Below are positions 51,842 to 61,182 of a stretch of DNA of 64,000 nucleotides, piece by piece. The number at the start of each line of letters is the position of its first letter. The first letter of the stretch is position 1. The notes beneath the pieces were generated by a model, which searched no databases, was not told the origin of the DNA, and saw nothing but the letters and a program-made list of their open reading frames with translations. The translations under genes and the position numbers were made by a program. Source of the stretch: JAFDVL01 sp031409955 (GTDB lineage Bacteria; Acidobacteriota; Blastocatellia; RBC074); contig JANNYF010000099.1 in assembly GCA_031409955.1 (NCBI GenBank), forward strand, positions 1-64,000, in the 5' to 3' direction.

Positions 51842-52618
51842 ATGAGTCGCTTACAAAACAAAGTCGCAGTTATCACCGCCTCCACCGCTGGCATGGGCGA
51901 AGGCATTGCTCGTTTATTTGCCAGCGAAGGTGCAAGCGTTGTGATCTCTGGTCGCAACGAAAACAATGGACAAGCTATCGTCGAAAGCATCGTTGCCGAC
52001 GGCGGGCAAGCAATTTTCCACCGCGCAGATGTCAGTGTCGAAACGGATTGTCGAAGCTTGGTGGATCGCGCCGTCGAAACGTTTGGCAAAGTTGATGTGC
52101 TGGTCAACAACGCTGGCGACAGTACGCGCTGCACTATCGAAGATGCGACCGTCGAACTATGGGATCGTCTCTTTGCTGTCAATGTGCGCGGTGCGTTTAT
52201 CTGCTCGCAGCAATTTTTCCATCACAACAAAGAACGGCGCACCGGTTCGATCATCAACATTGGCTCGGTGAACGCGTACATCGGTGAGCCAGCGCTGTTG
52301 GCCTATTCGGCGGCGAAAGGCGGCCTGATGACCTTCACGAAAAACCTCGCCAGCTATCTGACAAAATACCGGATGCGCGTGAATCAATTGAACGTTGGCT
52401 GGACGGAAACGCCCAACGAACATGTCGTCAAACGGCTCGAAGGCAAAGGCGAAGACTGGCTCGAAGAAGCCTATAAAACCAGGCCGTTCGGACGATTATT
52501 GTTGCCGCGCGACATCGCCTACGCCGCGACGTATTTCGCCAGTGATGAAAGCGAGTGCATCACTGGTTCAGTGTTGGATTTGGAACAGCACCCTGTCGGC
52601 GCACCGCCGAAATTGTAA
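51842..52618 (+). CDS. Short-chain dehydrogenase/reductase
   Basis: 258 residues, classical SDR. The cofactor motif reads T-A-S-T-A-G-M-G-E-G (first Gly of TGxxxGxG replaced by Ala), N-N-A-G is present, and the catalytic Ser-Tyr-Lys are in I-G-S-V-N-A...A-Y-S-A-A-K. The C-terminus (D-E-S-E-C-I-T-G-S-V-L-D-L) is typical. It probably interconverts a sugar hydroxyl and ketone in the same pathway as the upstream dehydrogenase and isomerase. Confidence 0.88.
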   Translation: MSRLQNKVAVITASTAGMGEGIARLFASEGASVVISGRNENNGQAIVESIVADGGQAIFHRADVSVETDCRSLVDRAVETFGKVDVLVNNAGDSTRCTIEDATVELWDRLFAVNVRGAFICSQQFFHHNKERRTGSIINIGSVNAYIGEPALLAYSAAKGGLMTFTKNLASYLTKYRMRVNQLNVGWTETPNEHVVKRLEGKGEDWLEEAYKTRPFGRLLLPRDIAYAATYFASDESECITGSVLDLEQHPVGAPPKL

Positions 52619-52643
52619 GCCCCTCTCGATCAACTCAACTTTT

Positions 52644-54299
52644 ATGCTCTCAATACGGCTCAGATTTCCGCTCTCTGTTTTGCTATCTACCTTGCTGGTA
52701 GTCGCACCGCTCAGTGCGCAAACCAAGAAACCTGTCGCACCCAAAATCAAACTCGTGTTGGGCCTTGTGATTGACCAGTTTCGCTACGACTATCTGACAC
52801 GGTTTGAAGATCAGTTTGGCGAGGGCGGATTCAGGCGATTCCTGAAAAATGGCGCAGTCTTCTCGAACGCGCATTATCCCTACACCCCGACCGTCACAGC
52901 TTGTGGACACGCGGCCTTTATGAGCGGCGCAAGTCCCGCCCACAACGGCATCATTGGCAACGAGTGGTTCGACCGCAAAGCGGGCAAACGCACGACCAGC
53001 GTCGCGGACGCGAACACAAAGCTGCTCGGTGGCAAAGAAGACGCAACAGGAATGTCACCCGTGCGCTTGATCAGTTCGACGCTGGGCGATCAGTTAAAAT
53101 TCCACACTGCCGGACAGGCGAAAGTGATCGGAATGTCATACAAAGATCGTTCGGCGATCCTGCCGGTTGGCAAACATCCGAACGGTGCATATTGGTTCAG
53201 CGCCAGCAACGGTGCGTTTGTTTCCAGCACGTATTACTTCAGCGAGCTGCCCACTTGGGTGACGAAGTTCAATCAAGAGCAAAACCTGGCACGGTACTTC
53301 GGCAAAGTCTGGGAGCGGTTGTTGCCCGAAGCTGCCTACGCGCGGTCGCTGCGCGATGATTATCCGCACGAGAAATGGACGTTCGGTACGAAGTTTCCCT
53401 ACACCATCAATGGCGGCGAGCTGCAACCCGGGACGAAGTTTTACACCCAGTTTGAATACACGCCCTTTGCCAACGAACATCTCGTTGCCTTTGCCAAAGC
53501 TGCGATTGAGAACGAAAAGCTCGGTCAGGATGATGTGCCCGATTTGCTGACGGTTAGTTTCTCAGCCAATGACCTGCTAGGCCATTCCTTCGGCCCGTAC
53601 AGTCAGGAAGTGCAGGACATTACGCTGCGGACAGATCGCGCGCTGGCGGATTTGTTTGCCTATCTTGATCAGAAGATTGGATTGCAGAACGTCGTTATTG
53701 CGATGACTGCCGATCACGGCGTCAGCCCGATTCCTGAACACGCACAGGAATACGGTCTCGGTGGACGCATCGAAGCCAAAGCCATTAGCGAAGTGACGGA
53801 AGCGGCGCTTAACAAACGCTTCGGTGAAGATAAGTGGATTCTCTCCCTGAGCAACGGCAACATTTATTTCGATTACGCTGCGCTTGAGCGCCGGAAGGTT
53901 TCCCGCGCAGAAGCAGAGACCGTCGCCAGCGCGGCCATCGTGCAGATTCCGGGGATTGCCGAATGCTTCACGCGCACACAGATCGTCACTGGACAGATGC
54001 CAAAAACAGTCGTTGCGCGCAGTGTAGCGGAAGGTTTTTATCCCGACCGCAATGGTGATTTGGTGATCGTGCCGAAGCCGTTTTACCTGGCAGGCGAAAG
54101 CCTCGTGGCCTCACACGGCACGCCGTACAGCTACGATACGCACGTACCTGTGATTTTCTATGGAGCAGGAGTACGGGCTGGTTTGTTTACGAATCCAAGT
54201 AGCCCGCTCGACATTGCGCCCACTTTGGCAGCCATCCTCAAGATCGAACAGCCAAGCAACAGCATTGGACAAATTTTGAGTGAAGCAATGAAGAAATAA
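52644..54299 (+). CDS. Alkaline phosphatase superfamily protein, PafA-like, exported
   Basis: 551 residues from ATG 52644 (M-L-S-I-R-L-R-F-P), which gives a good signal peptide ending L-S-A-Q; the frame extends further upstream without support. The nucleophile is probably Thr in Y-T-P-T-V-T-A-C-G-H, as in PafA-type monoesterases; zinc ligands lie in I-D-Q-F-R-Y-D, N-D-L-L-G-H and T-A-D-H-G-V-S-P. It is a periplasmic phosphate-releasing enzyme (mono- or diesterase). It follows the SDR gene after 25 nt, probably in the same transcript. Confidence 0.88.
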   Translation: MLSIRLRFPLSVLLSTLLVVAPLSAQTKKPVAPKIKLVLGLVIDQFRYDYLTRFEDQFGEGGFRRFLKNGAVFSNAHYPYTPTVTACGHAAFMSGASPAHNGIIGNEWFDRKAGKRTTSVADANTKLLGGKEDATGMSPVRLISSTLGDQLKFHTAGQAKVIGMSYKDRSAILPVGKHPNGAYWFSASNGAFVSSTYYFSELPTWVTKFNQEQNLARYFGKVWERLLPEAAYARSLRDDYPHEKWTFGTKFPYTINGGELQPGTKFYTQFEYTPFANEHLVAFAKAAIENEKLGQDDVPDLLTVSFSANDLLGHSFGPYSQEVQDITLRTDRALADLFAYLDQKIGLQNVVIAMTADHGVSPIPEHAQEYGLGGRIEAKAISEVTEAALNKRFGEDKWILSLSNGNIYFDYAALERRKVSRAEAETVASAAIVQIPGIAECFTRTQIVTGQMPKTVVARSVAEGFYPDRNGDLVIVPKPFYLAGESLVASHGTPYSYDTHVPVIFYGAGVRAGLFTNPSSPLDIAPTLAAILKIEQPSNSIGQILSEAMKK

Positions 54300-54307
54300 T
54301 GCGGTGC

Positions 54308-56755
54308 TTACGCTTCTCGGCTGGGCGGAATGAAGCGCGTTAGCTCGACGCGCCAACCGGTTTCCAGTTTGGTGAGGCGGACAAAATCTACCAGACTGCG
54401 CAACACATCCAAACGCCAGAGCCGTTCAGGATCATCCACCACTATCGCCCCTTCTGTCTGAGTAAGTCCGGTCGAGAGGTTCGAGACCGTGATTGTCATT
54501 TTCTCTTCGTCCAGATGATAGCGTTGATAAATCTTTCCGTCGGGCGTTTCTTCGGCGGCGGCTAAACTCAGACAAGCCTCAATCAACGCGGTCTTGATTT
54601 GATTCACGGCTTCCGGCGCAAAACCTGCACTTCGGGCGAGTCGTTCCGCGACGCGCGCCGCGATAATTTCCTTGTCATCATTGATCGGAATCGCCATCTC
54701 AAACGTCTTTGCGGCGGGCAATTCCGGCGGAACCGGAACAGCGGCGGCGGGCGCGGCGACGATCATTGCAGAGGCATCTTCTGGCACGGCTGAACCTTCG
54801 ATAGGGATGCCCCATTCATCTGTCAGTTGCATTGTTGATGGCACAATGACTTCGGGTTGGCGCGGCGCGGTAGCGCGGTCAGCCGTGATGACGTTTGGCG
54901 TTTCCTCTTTTGGCACCTCGCTTTCGAGAATCCTAGTCAGCAATTCCAATTGCAAACTATCCGACGAGGCAAAACCACGTTCGAGCAAGGCGATGGTTCC
55001 ATCGAGTGTGAACCCCAGTTTGCTAATCGCCCAGCGCATAATTTGCGGCGTGGGTTTTCCCTGCGCCTGATTCGCCGTCAGCGCGGTCTGGATTTCAGTG
55101 AGTTGTTGATCCAGCGATTGCACAGCTTCGGCAGTGATCGCAGAAGGCGAATCCGCGACCGCCAACAACCAGATGACCTCGTGTTCCTGATCGTAAATGC
55201 CTTCCTCAAATCCGAAGGCTAACAAATAACTCCAACTGGCGGGCGAACTGCGATGCGTGAAGAGATGACCTTCGGCGACATGAACGACCTGTGGCAATTG
55301 CTCACGTTCATTTTCTGCCGCCAATCCCGCCAACATAATTTCGTAGGTTGCGTGACCATAGCGAATCACAAACTCATCGTGCGCAAATAAGGAATGCGCC
55401 ATGCTTTGCCCGTCGAAACGCCGTAGCAACGCTTCGATCTGGGTGTGTAAGGTGCGGCGCGCGCTCAAGGCCAGCATCTGCGGCACGGATTTGATGCGGC
55501 GGCGCAATAGATCAAGCTTCACTTCTTCCAATGATGCGCCTTCAAAGCGCCGATGCGTTGCGGCAATCCAATCGCAGAAAACAGTGTCCTCAGACGGCAG
55601 GATATGACCATCCAACAAAGTAATCAGCTCTTGCCGATGCAATTCCGCCAACAGCGCTGAAATTTCAATCCGGGGCGCGCGGGATTTGATGAGTTCGACT
55701 GGCGCGCGTGAAGCCATCGCTTCGGCGCAGATGTAAATAATTTCGATGGCCGCGTGTTCGCCCGCCTGACCGCGCGTTGCATCACGTGCTAGGTGTCGCA
55801 ACAGCCGCGAAAAATAATGCGCAATGCGGCCCTGCAGCAATTCGGAAACATAGAGCCGCTCGAAATCCGCGCCCTTGTCAAACCACATCTTGCGCTCGCT
55901 CGAAGCGGCGGTCAGCGCTCGCAAATAAAATAGATTGCTGTCAAGTTGATGCACCGCCAGCCTGCCGATTTCGGGGTCGAACGCCACGTTGTCCTGCACA
56001 CACCATTGCTTGACGAGGTTTTGCAGCGAAAACAAATCAGGCGTGGGGAAATGCAGCAGTTTGACGTTGCCGATGACGCCTTCTTCCGCCGCTAATTGAT
56101 CCAGTAACGCGCGTTGTTGGCCCGTCAAAATGAAGGACACCAGATGCGGCTGCTGCAAAACTTCGCCGAAAAGATTGGCGATCTCTTCATCCGTGACAAT
56201 GCGATCCAACCATTGTGCTTCGTCCAACAACACGGTGATGTGATACGGGCTGCGCGACGCCAGACGTTGCGGAAGCCCCAGCGCATAGCGCACGAGCGAG
56301 CGTTTATCTGGTTCCTGCGCGCGTGCTTCATAGCTATCCAGAATCTCTTTGAGTGCTGCATACTCATTCGCTGAGGCGAGGCTCAGCAAATCGTGTTCGG
56401 TCAATTCGTGTCGCGACACCAATGCCACATCGTGATTCACAAATGCGAGGTATTGGCGCAGCAACGTCAGCAAAAAATCTTTGGCGAATTTGTCTGGCGA
56501 CAAGCGATCCCGACGCAGGCTGAAGTAAATCGGCAAGGTGCGTCCCTGTTCATGGAAGAGCCGATCATACGTCAAGCGTAAGAGTTCGGTTTTGCCGGAT
56601 TGCGGACGACCAATGACGAGGATGGCGCGGGCGTTTTTCAAGACCGCCGATTGATATACATCGTCCAAGGCCGACGCGGTGCGCGCAAGAATTTCATCAC
56701 TGGCAAGCTGGCTCAAAATAGAGTGGTGTGGTGAAGAGTCTGAGGAAAAAGACAT
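54308..56755 (-). CDS. AAA ATPase fused to a degenerate RsbW-like (HATPase) domain
   Basis: 815 residues. N-terminal ATPase: Walker A G-R-P-Q-S-G-K-T-E-L (about 49-58), Walker B V-L-L-D-E-A-Q-W-L-D (about 180-189), T-G-Q-Q sensor; then a ~350-residue helical region. An A/P-rich linker (about 655-690) leads to a C-terminal ~125-residue domain resembling anti-sigma kinases of the RsbW type. There the N-box reads E-A-C-L-S-L-A-A-A-E where E-A-x-x-N-A-x-x-H is expected, and the Gly-rich lid is missing (L-W-R-L-D-V-L). This part therefore probably cannot bind ATP and may be a protein-binding module. The function is unknown. It lies downstream of a diguanylate cyclase gene. Confidence 0.7.
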   Translation of the reverse strand: MSFSSDSSPHHSILSQLASDEILARTASALDDVYQSAVLKNARAILVIGRPQSGKTELLRLTYDRLFHEQGRTLPIYFSLRRDRLSPDKFAKDFLLTLLRQYLAFVNHDVALVSRHELTEHDLLSLASANEYAALKEILDSYEARAQEPDKRSLVRYALGLPQRLASRSPYHITVLLDEAQWLDRIVTDEEIANLFGEVLQQPHLVSFILTGQQRALLDQLAAEEGVIGNVKLLHFPTPDLFSLQNLVKQWCVQDNVAFDPEIGRLAVHQLDSNLFYLRALTAASSERKMWFDKGADFERLYVSELLQGRIAHYFSRLLRHLARDATRGQAGEHAAIEIIYICAEAMASRAPVELIKSRAPRIEISALLAELHRQELITLLDGHILPSEDTVFCDWIAATHRRFEGASLEEVKLDLLRRRIKSVPQMLALSARRTLHTQIEALLRRFDGQSMAHSLFAHDEFVIRYGHATYEIMLAGLAAENEREQLPQVVHVAEGHLFTHRSSPASWSYLLAFGFEEGIYDQEHEVIWLLAVADSPSAITAEAVQSLDQQLTEIQTALTANQAQGKPTPQIMRWAISKLGFTLDGTIALLERGFASSDSLQLELLTRILESEVPKEETPNVITADRATAPRQPEVIVPSTMQLTDEWGIPIEGSAVPEDASAMIVAAPAAAVPVPPELPAAKTFEMAIPINDDKEIIAARVAERLARSAGFAPEAVNQIKTALIEACLSLAAAEETPDGKIYQRYHLDEEKMTITVSNLSTGLTQTEGAIVVDDPERLWRLDVLRSLVDFVRLTKLETGWRVELTRFIPPSREA

Positions 56756-56940
56756 GCAGGTAATTTGGTTTTAGGGCTAACAATTCCAGACGACACGAGC
56801 CTTGCGTGGGGTGGTTCCAGTTGGGGAAAGGCTTCAAGGTGGGGTGAACGCAACCGGCCAATTGCGTTATTTGCGAGTCCCGAACGGCTTTCATTTCCAG
56901 CGTGGCGGCTGTGGTCTATTCTCAAAAAGCAAAATCGAAA

Positions 56941-59055
56941 TTAAGCGAGGCCCGGAACCAGCTCCGTATTGTACACGACAACGCAATTTTTGCCGCGTTT
57001 TTTTGCAGCATACAGTGCCTGGTCGGCGGCGCGGATCACTTGATGACGATTTTGCAGGGTTTTGCTGAGGCTCGAAACTCCGATGCTCACCGTGACAGGA
57101 TGACGCGAGCGTTCGCCCGTAAAGTGTTGCTCAACAGCTTTGCGCAATCGTTCGGCGAGGATCATCGCGGACGTTACATCCGTTTCTGGTAAGACCACAA
57201 TGAACTCTTCTCCGCCATAGCGCGCGGCGACATCGAAGTTGCGCAGCGACCGCCGAATGCAATGCGCTGTCTCACGCAAGACTTCATCGCCCGCCTGATG
57301 ACCAAACGTATCATTGAACGATTTGAAGCTGTCAATGTCCATCATCACGAACGAGAGCGGGAATTGATAGCGCTTCGAGCGTTCGATCTCTTGTGCAAAG
57401 CGCTCCTCAAGATAGCGGCGATTGAGCAAACCGGTGAGCGGATCGGTGATGGCCAAAAGCTGAAAGCGTTGTGCTTTTTCGTGCAGATCAATTTTTTCCA
57501 GCGCAGCGGCAGCATACGGCGCAAAAAGCTTGAGCCAATCCAAATCGCTGGCCGTGAAACTCTGCTCGCCGACACGATCTGTCAGGTTGATGACGCCCAG
57601 CCGCTTGCCTCCGCTGAGCAACGGGAAGCTGATAAACGAATGCGAATGGGCGTTGCCGTGCGCCCGCTCTGCGACCCAGGCTTGCTCGCGCAAATCACGC
57701 ACCAGCAACGGCTCGCCGCGTTCCAATACCACGCCGGCAATGCCTTCGCCAATCCTGGGGCCGTTCAGAATATCTTGTCCCAATCCACTCGACGCTTTGC
57801 AAATCAGTTTCCCGGAATCTTCGTTATAGATCAGTAGCGAAACCCGTTCGGCACCCAATGACGTCGCAACCTTTTCCACGATGGCGGAATAGGTTTCCGG
57901 CGCATTAGCGCGCGTCGCCAACAGGTGCGAGAAGTCCTGCCATTGCGCCAGGGAACGTGTTTGATCATTCACGGCATCGCGTAACCGTGCGAGTTCTAGC
58001 GGCACAATCAAACTCTGCCCGAGGCGTGCGATCTCCTGTTTGGCGGTTTCGTCGAACTCCGTTTCCAACACCAGCAAAATCCCTGTCAGGTCTTCGCCAA
58101 TAAATAACGAAAACGCTTCGGCGCGGAGGCCCTGAACTTCGAACTGAAGGTCGGTCAATTCTTCTGCCGTGAGCAACAACGAAGCGGTTTCAGCGCCGCG
58201 CCTTTGCAACCGATTGAGCAGCCGTGAGTCAGGATTCAAATTGAATTCGATCAACTGGTCACGCAACTCGCCACCCGCCGCACAGGCCGCCATCCGTCTG
58301 CCGGTTCGCATCAACAACACGCCCGAAGAAATATGAAACTGTGAGCCTATTAGATGGAGCGCCTCGCGGCAGCCCTGCTCGAACGAACCTTTGAAGAAAG
58401 TTTCCAGTTGTTCGGTGGAAAGGAGTGGCGCGGGCTGTTGCCGGGCGGCGGCGGCTACCACATTGACGGTAGTAGTAGCGGCGGGAAGTTCCTCTGCTAC
58501 GGCGCTGAATGCGTGACTCAGGACTTCGCTCGCCGTGGTCAGAATCATTTGCTGATGGCGGTCAAATTCTTCGGCCTCGGTAAATTTTATATTGCTGAAT
58601 AGTTTAGGATGCGGTCGCTTTCCGCCCGCCGTTTCGCGTTGCAAAAACTCGCGGTATTCGCTGACCGAAAGAAACGTGCGCCCGCCAATTAACACTAACG
58701 AATCCGCTTCGCCGGAAACGTGCAACGGAGCCGCAAAGCAATGCAGGTTTGCCTCACACTGATAAGTAATTACGCGCCCGGCGGCAATCGCGCGTTGTCG
58801 GGCTTGGCCACAAAACTCAGCGCACATCCGCGCTTTTGGCGGGTCATTCAAAAAGCTCTGACAAATGCTGGTTTCGTTGGCGACCGTTTTCTGCAAATCA
58901 TTGTCGGCAGCAACCGTGACCAGCGCCAGGTTGGTGCTGGCGGCAAGGGTTTGCTGTGCCGCCAGCCAATGGGGCGAAGGCTCAGAAGATTGCGACCGGT
59001 CGTGTCCGTCCAGTTCAATCTCAGACTCAAGAATGTTTGCAACGTCCACCATCAT
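56941..59055 (-). CDS. Diguanylate cyclase with PocR and GAF sensor domains
   Basis: 704 residues. N-terminal Cys-containing PocR-like ligand domain (about 60-170; C-x3-F-C, Y-Q-C-E-A-N-L-H-C-F-A-A-P), a middle region, a GAF domain (about 385-530; G-E-G-I-A-G-V-V), then a GGDEF domain (about 545-700) with R-Y-G-G-E-E-F. The product-inhibition I-site R-N-F-D lies five residues before it, so the enzyme should be active and feedback-controlled. It makes cyclic di-GMP, probably in response to a small hydrocarbon-like or redox ligand (PocR inference). No membrane helix. The AAA-ATPase gene follows after 185 nt. Confidence 0.88.
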   Translation of the reverse strand: MMVDVANILESEIELDGHDRSQSSEPSPHWLAAQQTLAASTNLALVTVAADNDLQKTVANETSICQSFLNDPPKARMCAEFCGQARQRAIAAGRVITYQCEANLHCFAAPLHVSGEADSLVLIGGRTFLSVSEYREFLQRETAGGKRPHPKLFSNIKFTEAEEFDRHQQMILTTASEVLSHAFSAVAEELPAATTTVNVVAAAARQQPAPLLSTEQLETFFKGSFEQGCREALHLIGSQFHISSGVLLMRTGRRMAACAAGGELRDQLIEFNLNPDSRLLNRLQRRGAETASLLLTAEELTDLQFEVQGLRAEAFSLFIGEDLTGILLVLETEFDETAKQEIARLGQSLIVPLELARLRDAVNDQTRSLAQWQDFSHLLATRANAPETYSAIVEKVATSLGAERVSLLIYNEDSGKLICKASSGLGQDILNGPRIGEGIAGVVLERGEPLLVRDLREQAWVAERAHGNAHSHSFISFPLLSGGKRLGVINLTDRVGEQSFTASDLDWLKLFAPYAAAALEKIDLHEKAQRFQLLAITDPLTGLLNRRYLEERFAQEIERSKRYQFPLSFVMMDIDSFKSFNDTFGHQAGDEVLRETAHCIRRSLRNFDVAARYGGEEFIVVLPETDVTSAMILAERLRKAVEQHFTGERSRHPVTVSIGVSSLSKTLQNRHQVIRAADQALYAAKKRGKNCVVVYNTELVPGLA

Positions 59056-59346
59056 TTTCGCTCAAAGCCATTTAGCCGGGGCAGCAAGCGGGGCTGCCGA
59101 AAACCCAACGACGAGGTCCAAAGAATACAAGCGAGAACACTGGAGAAAGGAATAAGCCAGCGCTCTCGCGCCACGCGGCTTGTCTTGAACCCAACCACTA
59201 CACCGGGGGCATGAAGCAGCGCCTGGGCACGCACGCAAGACAGGAGAAACAGGCCGCGAATGTTTGTTTGACCAAAGCCAAGCCATTAATTTCTCGTTCG
59301 CCTTTCGTCTGTCTAAAAGACCTAAAGGGAGGCTTTTTCCAGAGCT
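59056..59346. other. Intergenic stretch without recognisable gene
   Basis: The gap between coaE and the diguanylate cyclase gene holds only short frames without ribosome sites or similarity. It probably contains the promoter of the cyclase gene, but no clear -35/-10 pair was identified. Confidence 0.5.
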
Positions 59347-59970
59347 TCAATCACTTCCTTGTCGCAATCCGGCTTGTTTTTGTAATTCAGTATAAAGGGC
59401 GATGACTTGTTGGCGGGTCACTTCAAACCCGTCAGATGTGTCAATAGCATAATTTGCGTAGGCCAGCTTTTCGGATGTGGGCATTTGGGCCCCAATCCGC
59501 TTGACCGCTTCTTCGTAGGGGAGGTTGTTACGCGTCATTAGCCGCGCAAGCTGAATCTCCGGCGTACAATGCACCACAACAAGTGTGTCGAAGCGTTGGT
59601 AGCCGCCGGATTCAATCATCAGCGCCGCATCCACGACCGCGATAGCCACTGGATTCCGCTGCGCCACGCCATCCATCCATTGGCTTTGCGCTTCGTGAAT
59701 ACGAGGGTGAACGATGGCGTTCATTTTGGCGCGCTGGGCCGCATCGGCGAAAATAATCGCGCTGAGTTTGGCACGATCAATCGTTCCATCCGCCTGTAGG
59801 TTTTCCGGGCCGAATGCTTTGACAATGTCATCGTAAGCAGATTGTCCCGGCTCCACCACAGCACGGGCGATCTGATCGGCGTCAATGACCTCGCAGCCCA
59901 ATTCGCGCAGCAAATTCGTCACATACGTTTTGCCACAGGCAATCCCGCCCGTTAGTCCAACCTTCAACAT
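59347..59970 (-). CDS. coaE: Dephospho-CoA kinase
   Basis: 207 residues from ATG 59970 (M-L-K-V-G-L-T-G-G-I-A-C-G-K-T), which places the P-loop at the usual distance from the start. Other family motifs: I-D-A-D-Q-I-A-R, I-V-H-P-R-I and V-V-D-A-A-L-M-I-E. It phosphorylates dephospho-CoA in the last step of CoA synthesis. It is downstream of folD on the same strand, separated by a palindrome. Confidence 0.95.
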   Translation of the reverse strand: MLKVGLTGGIACGKTYVTNLLRELGCEVIDADQIARAVVEPGQSAYDDIVKAFGPENLQADGTIDRAKLSAIIFADAAQRAKMNAIVHPRIHEAQSQWMDGVAQRNPVAIAVVDAALMIESGGYQRFDTLVVVHCTPEIQLARLMTRNNLPYEEAVKRIGAQMPTSEKLAYANYAIDTSDGFEVTRQQVIALYTELQKQAGLRQGSD

Positions 59971-59972
59971 AA

Positions 59973-60077
59973 AAATCAAAAGGCGAAAGGCAGAAGGTCT
60001 TGATCTCAAATTTCAAATTTCAAATCTCAGATCAAAACTAAAGTGCTGACCTTTTGCCTTTGAGATTTGCCTTTGAT
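59973..60077. repeat. Palindrome between folD and coaE (GCGAAAGGCAGAAGGTC type)
   Basis: Arms 59973-59999 and about 60048-60077 are imperfect inverted repeats (AAATCAAAAGGCG... against ...CCTTTGATTT). The loop holds TCAAATTTCAAATTTCAAAT and an inner TGATCT/AGATCA pair. The TTTGAGAT/ATTTGA words also occur at the ends of mraZ and murD. Confidence 0.7.
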
Positions 60078-61010
60078 TTATCTTCCTCCCCGCCGCCGTT
60101 CCGCTGCTTTCACCGTATTTTGCATCAACATCGCAATCGTCAACGGCCCCACGCCGCCGGGCACAGGTGTCAAATAGCTGGCGCGTTCGGCCACGCTGCG
60201 CGGCTCGACATCGCCCACCAGCGTGGAGCCGCGTTTTTGCAAAGCTCCCAAGCGCTGGGGAATCTCCTCATCGGTGAAGATGCGCCGCACTTCTTCTTCC
60301 GTCGTGGCGCTGTTCATCCCGACATCTATCACAACTGCGCCGTCGCCAATGTAATCGCCCGTAATCATCGCTTTGCGTCCAATCGCCGCAATCACGATGT
60401 CGGCGCGGCGCGTGACTTCCGGCAAATTTTTCGTGCGCGAATGACAAACTGTCACTGTTGCATGGCGATGCAACAAAAGCATTGCCATTGGTTTCCCTAC
60501 ATTGTCGCTGCGTCCAATCACGACAGCGTTCGCGCCTGCCATCGGGATTTGGTAATGATCCAGCATTTCGATAATACCTGCCGGTGTGCAGGAAACCAGC
60601 GCATCGGAGTGGCCTTGCACCAACAATCCAACGTTGATTTTGTGAAAGCCGTCTACATCTTTGGCGGGATCAATCGCCTCGATAATTTGTCGCTCATTGA
60701 TCTGTGCAGGCAGAGGAGACTGCACCAAAATCCCGTCAATTTCATCGCGCTGATTGAGTTGTTCGACCAGCGCCAATAACTGCTCAGTCGTGGTTGCTTC
60801 CGGCAGCGCGTGCTTTTCGGAATACAGGCCCAACGCCTCACAGGTTTTGACCTTGCTGCCGACATACACCTGCGAGGCCGGATCAGAACCGACAATTACA
60901 ACCGCCAAGCCGGGCTTGAAATTGCGCTCCGCCAACTCGGCTACACGCGCAGCGACACGTTGCTTAATTTGCTGCGCGACCGCAGCGCCATCCAAAAGTT
61001 TTGCTGTCAT
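60078..61010 (-). CDS. folD: Methylenetetrahydrofolate dehydrogenase/cyclohydrolase
   Basis: 310 residues. Signatures: Y-V-G-S-K-V-K-T-C (catalytic Lys), G-I-L-V-Q-S-P-L-P, P-A-K-D-V-D-G-F-H, V-I-G-R-S-D-N-V-G-K-P and T-P-V-P-G-G-V-G-P-L-T. It interconverts 5,10-methylene- and 10-formyl-tetrahydrofolate with NADP. It is slightly longer than the usual ~285 residues because of an insert near E-E-E-V-R-R-I-F-T-D-E-E. It probably shares a transcript with coaE. Confidence 0.97.
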   Translation of the reverse strand: MTAKLLDGAAVAQQIKQRVAARVAELAERNFKPGLAVVIVGSDPASQVYVGSKVKTCEALGLYSEKHALPEATTTEQLLALVEQLNQRDEIDGILVQSPLPAQINERQIIEAIDPAKDVDGFHKINVGLLVQGHSDALVSCTPAGIIEMLDHYQIPMAGANAVVIGRSDNVGKPMAMLLLHRHATVTVCHSRTKNLPEVTRRADIVIAAIGRKAMITGDYIGDGAVVIDVGMNSATTEEEVRRIFTDEEIPQRLGALQKRGSTLVGDVEPRSVAERASYLTPVPGGVGPLTIAMLMQNTVKAAERRRGGR

Positions 61011-61120
61011 GAATCACCGCTATAAAAACGTTGTGAGATAAGATGCCCGTTATCTTAGCAAGACTTTGCCAAAGCGCAAGAGACGCTCGGTGGATTTTGG
61101 CGAGGCTTCACGTAAGAAGA

Positions 61121-61156
61121 GCGGCAGCACGAACTTTATTTCATTCGTGCTGCCGC
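61121..61156. terminator. Perfect hairpin between the membrane-protein gene and folD
   Basis: GCGGCAGCACGAA (61121-61133) pairs perfectly with 61144-61156 (13 bp, 10-nt loop), 27 nt beyond the 3' end of the membrane-protein gene at 61183. A pyrimidine-rich CTCTTCTTAC follows on the minus strand. It is a likely terminator for that gene. Confidence 0.65.
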
Positions 61157-61182
61157 CCAGAGAGATTAGCTTCGCTTCGTAA

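Noticed and set aside
52395..52643. Upstream extension of the PafA-like phosphatase frame into the SDR gene
   Set aside because: It would place a signal peptide in the middle of the protein; ATG 52644 starts directly with the signal peptide.
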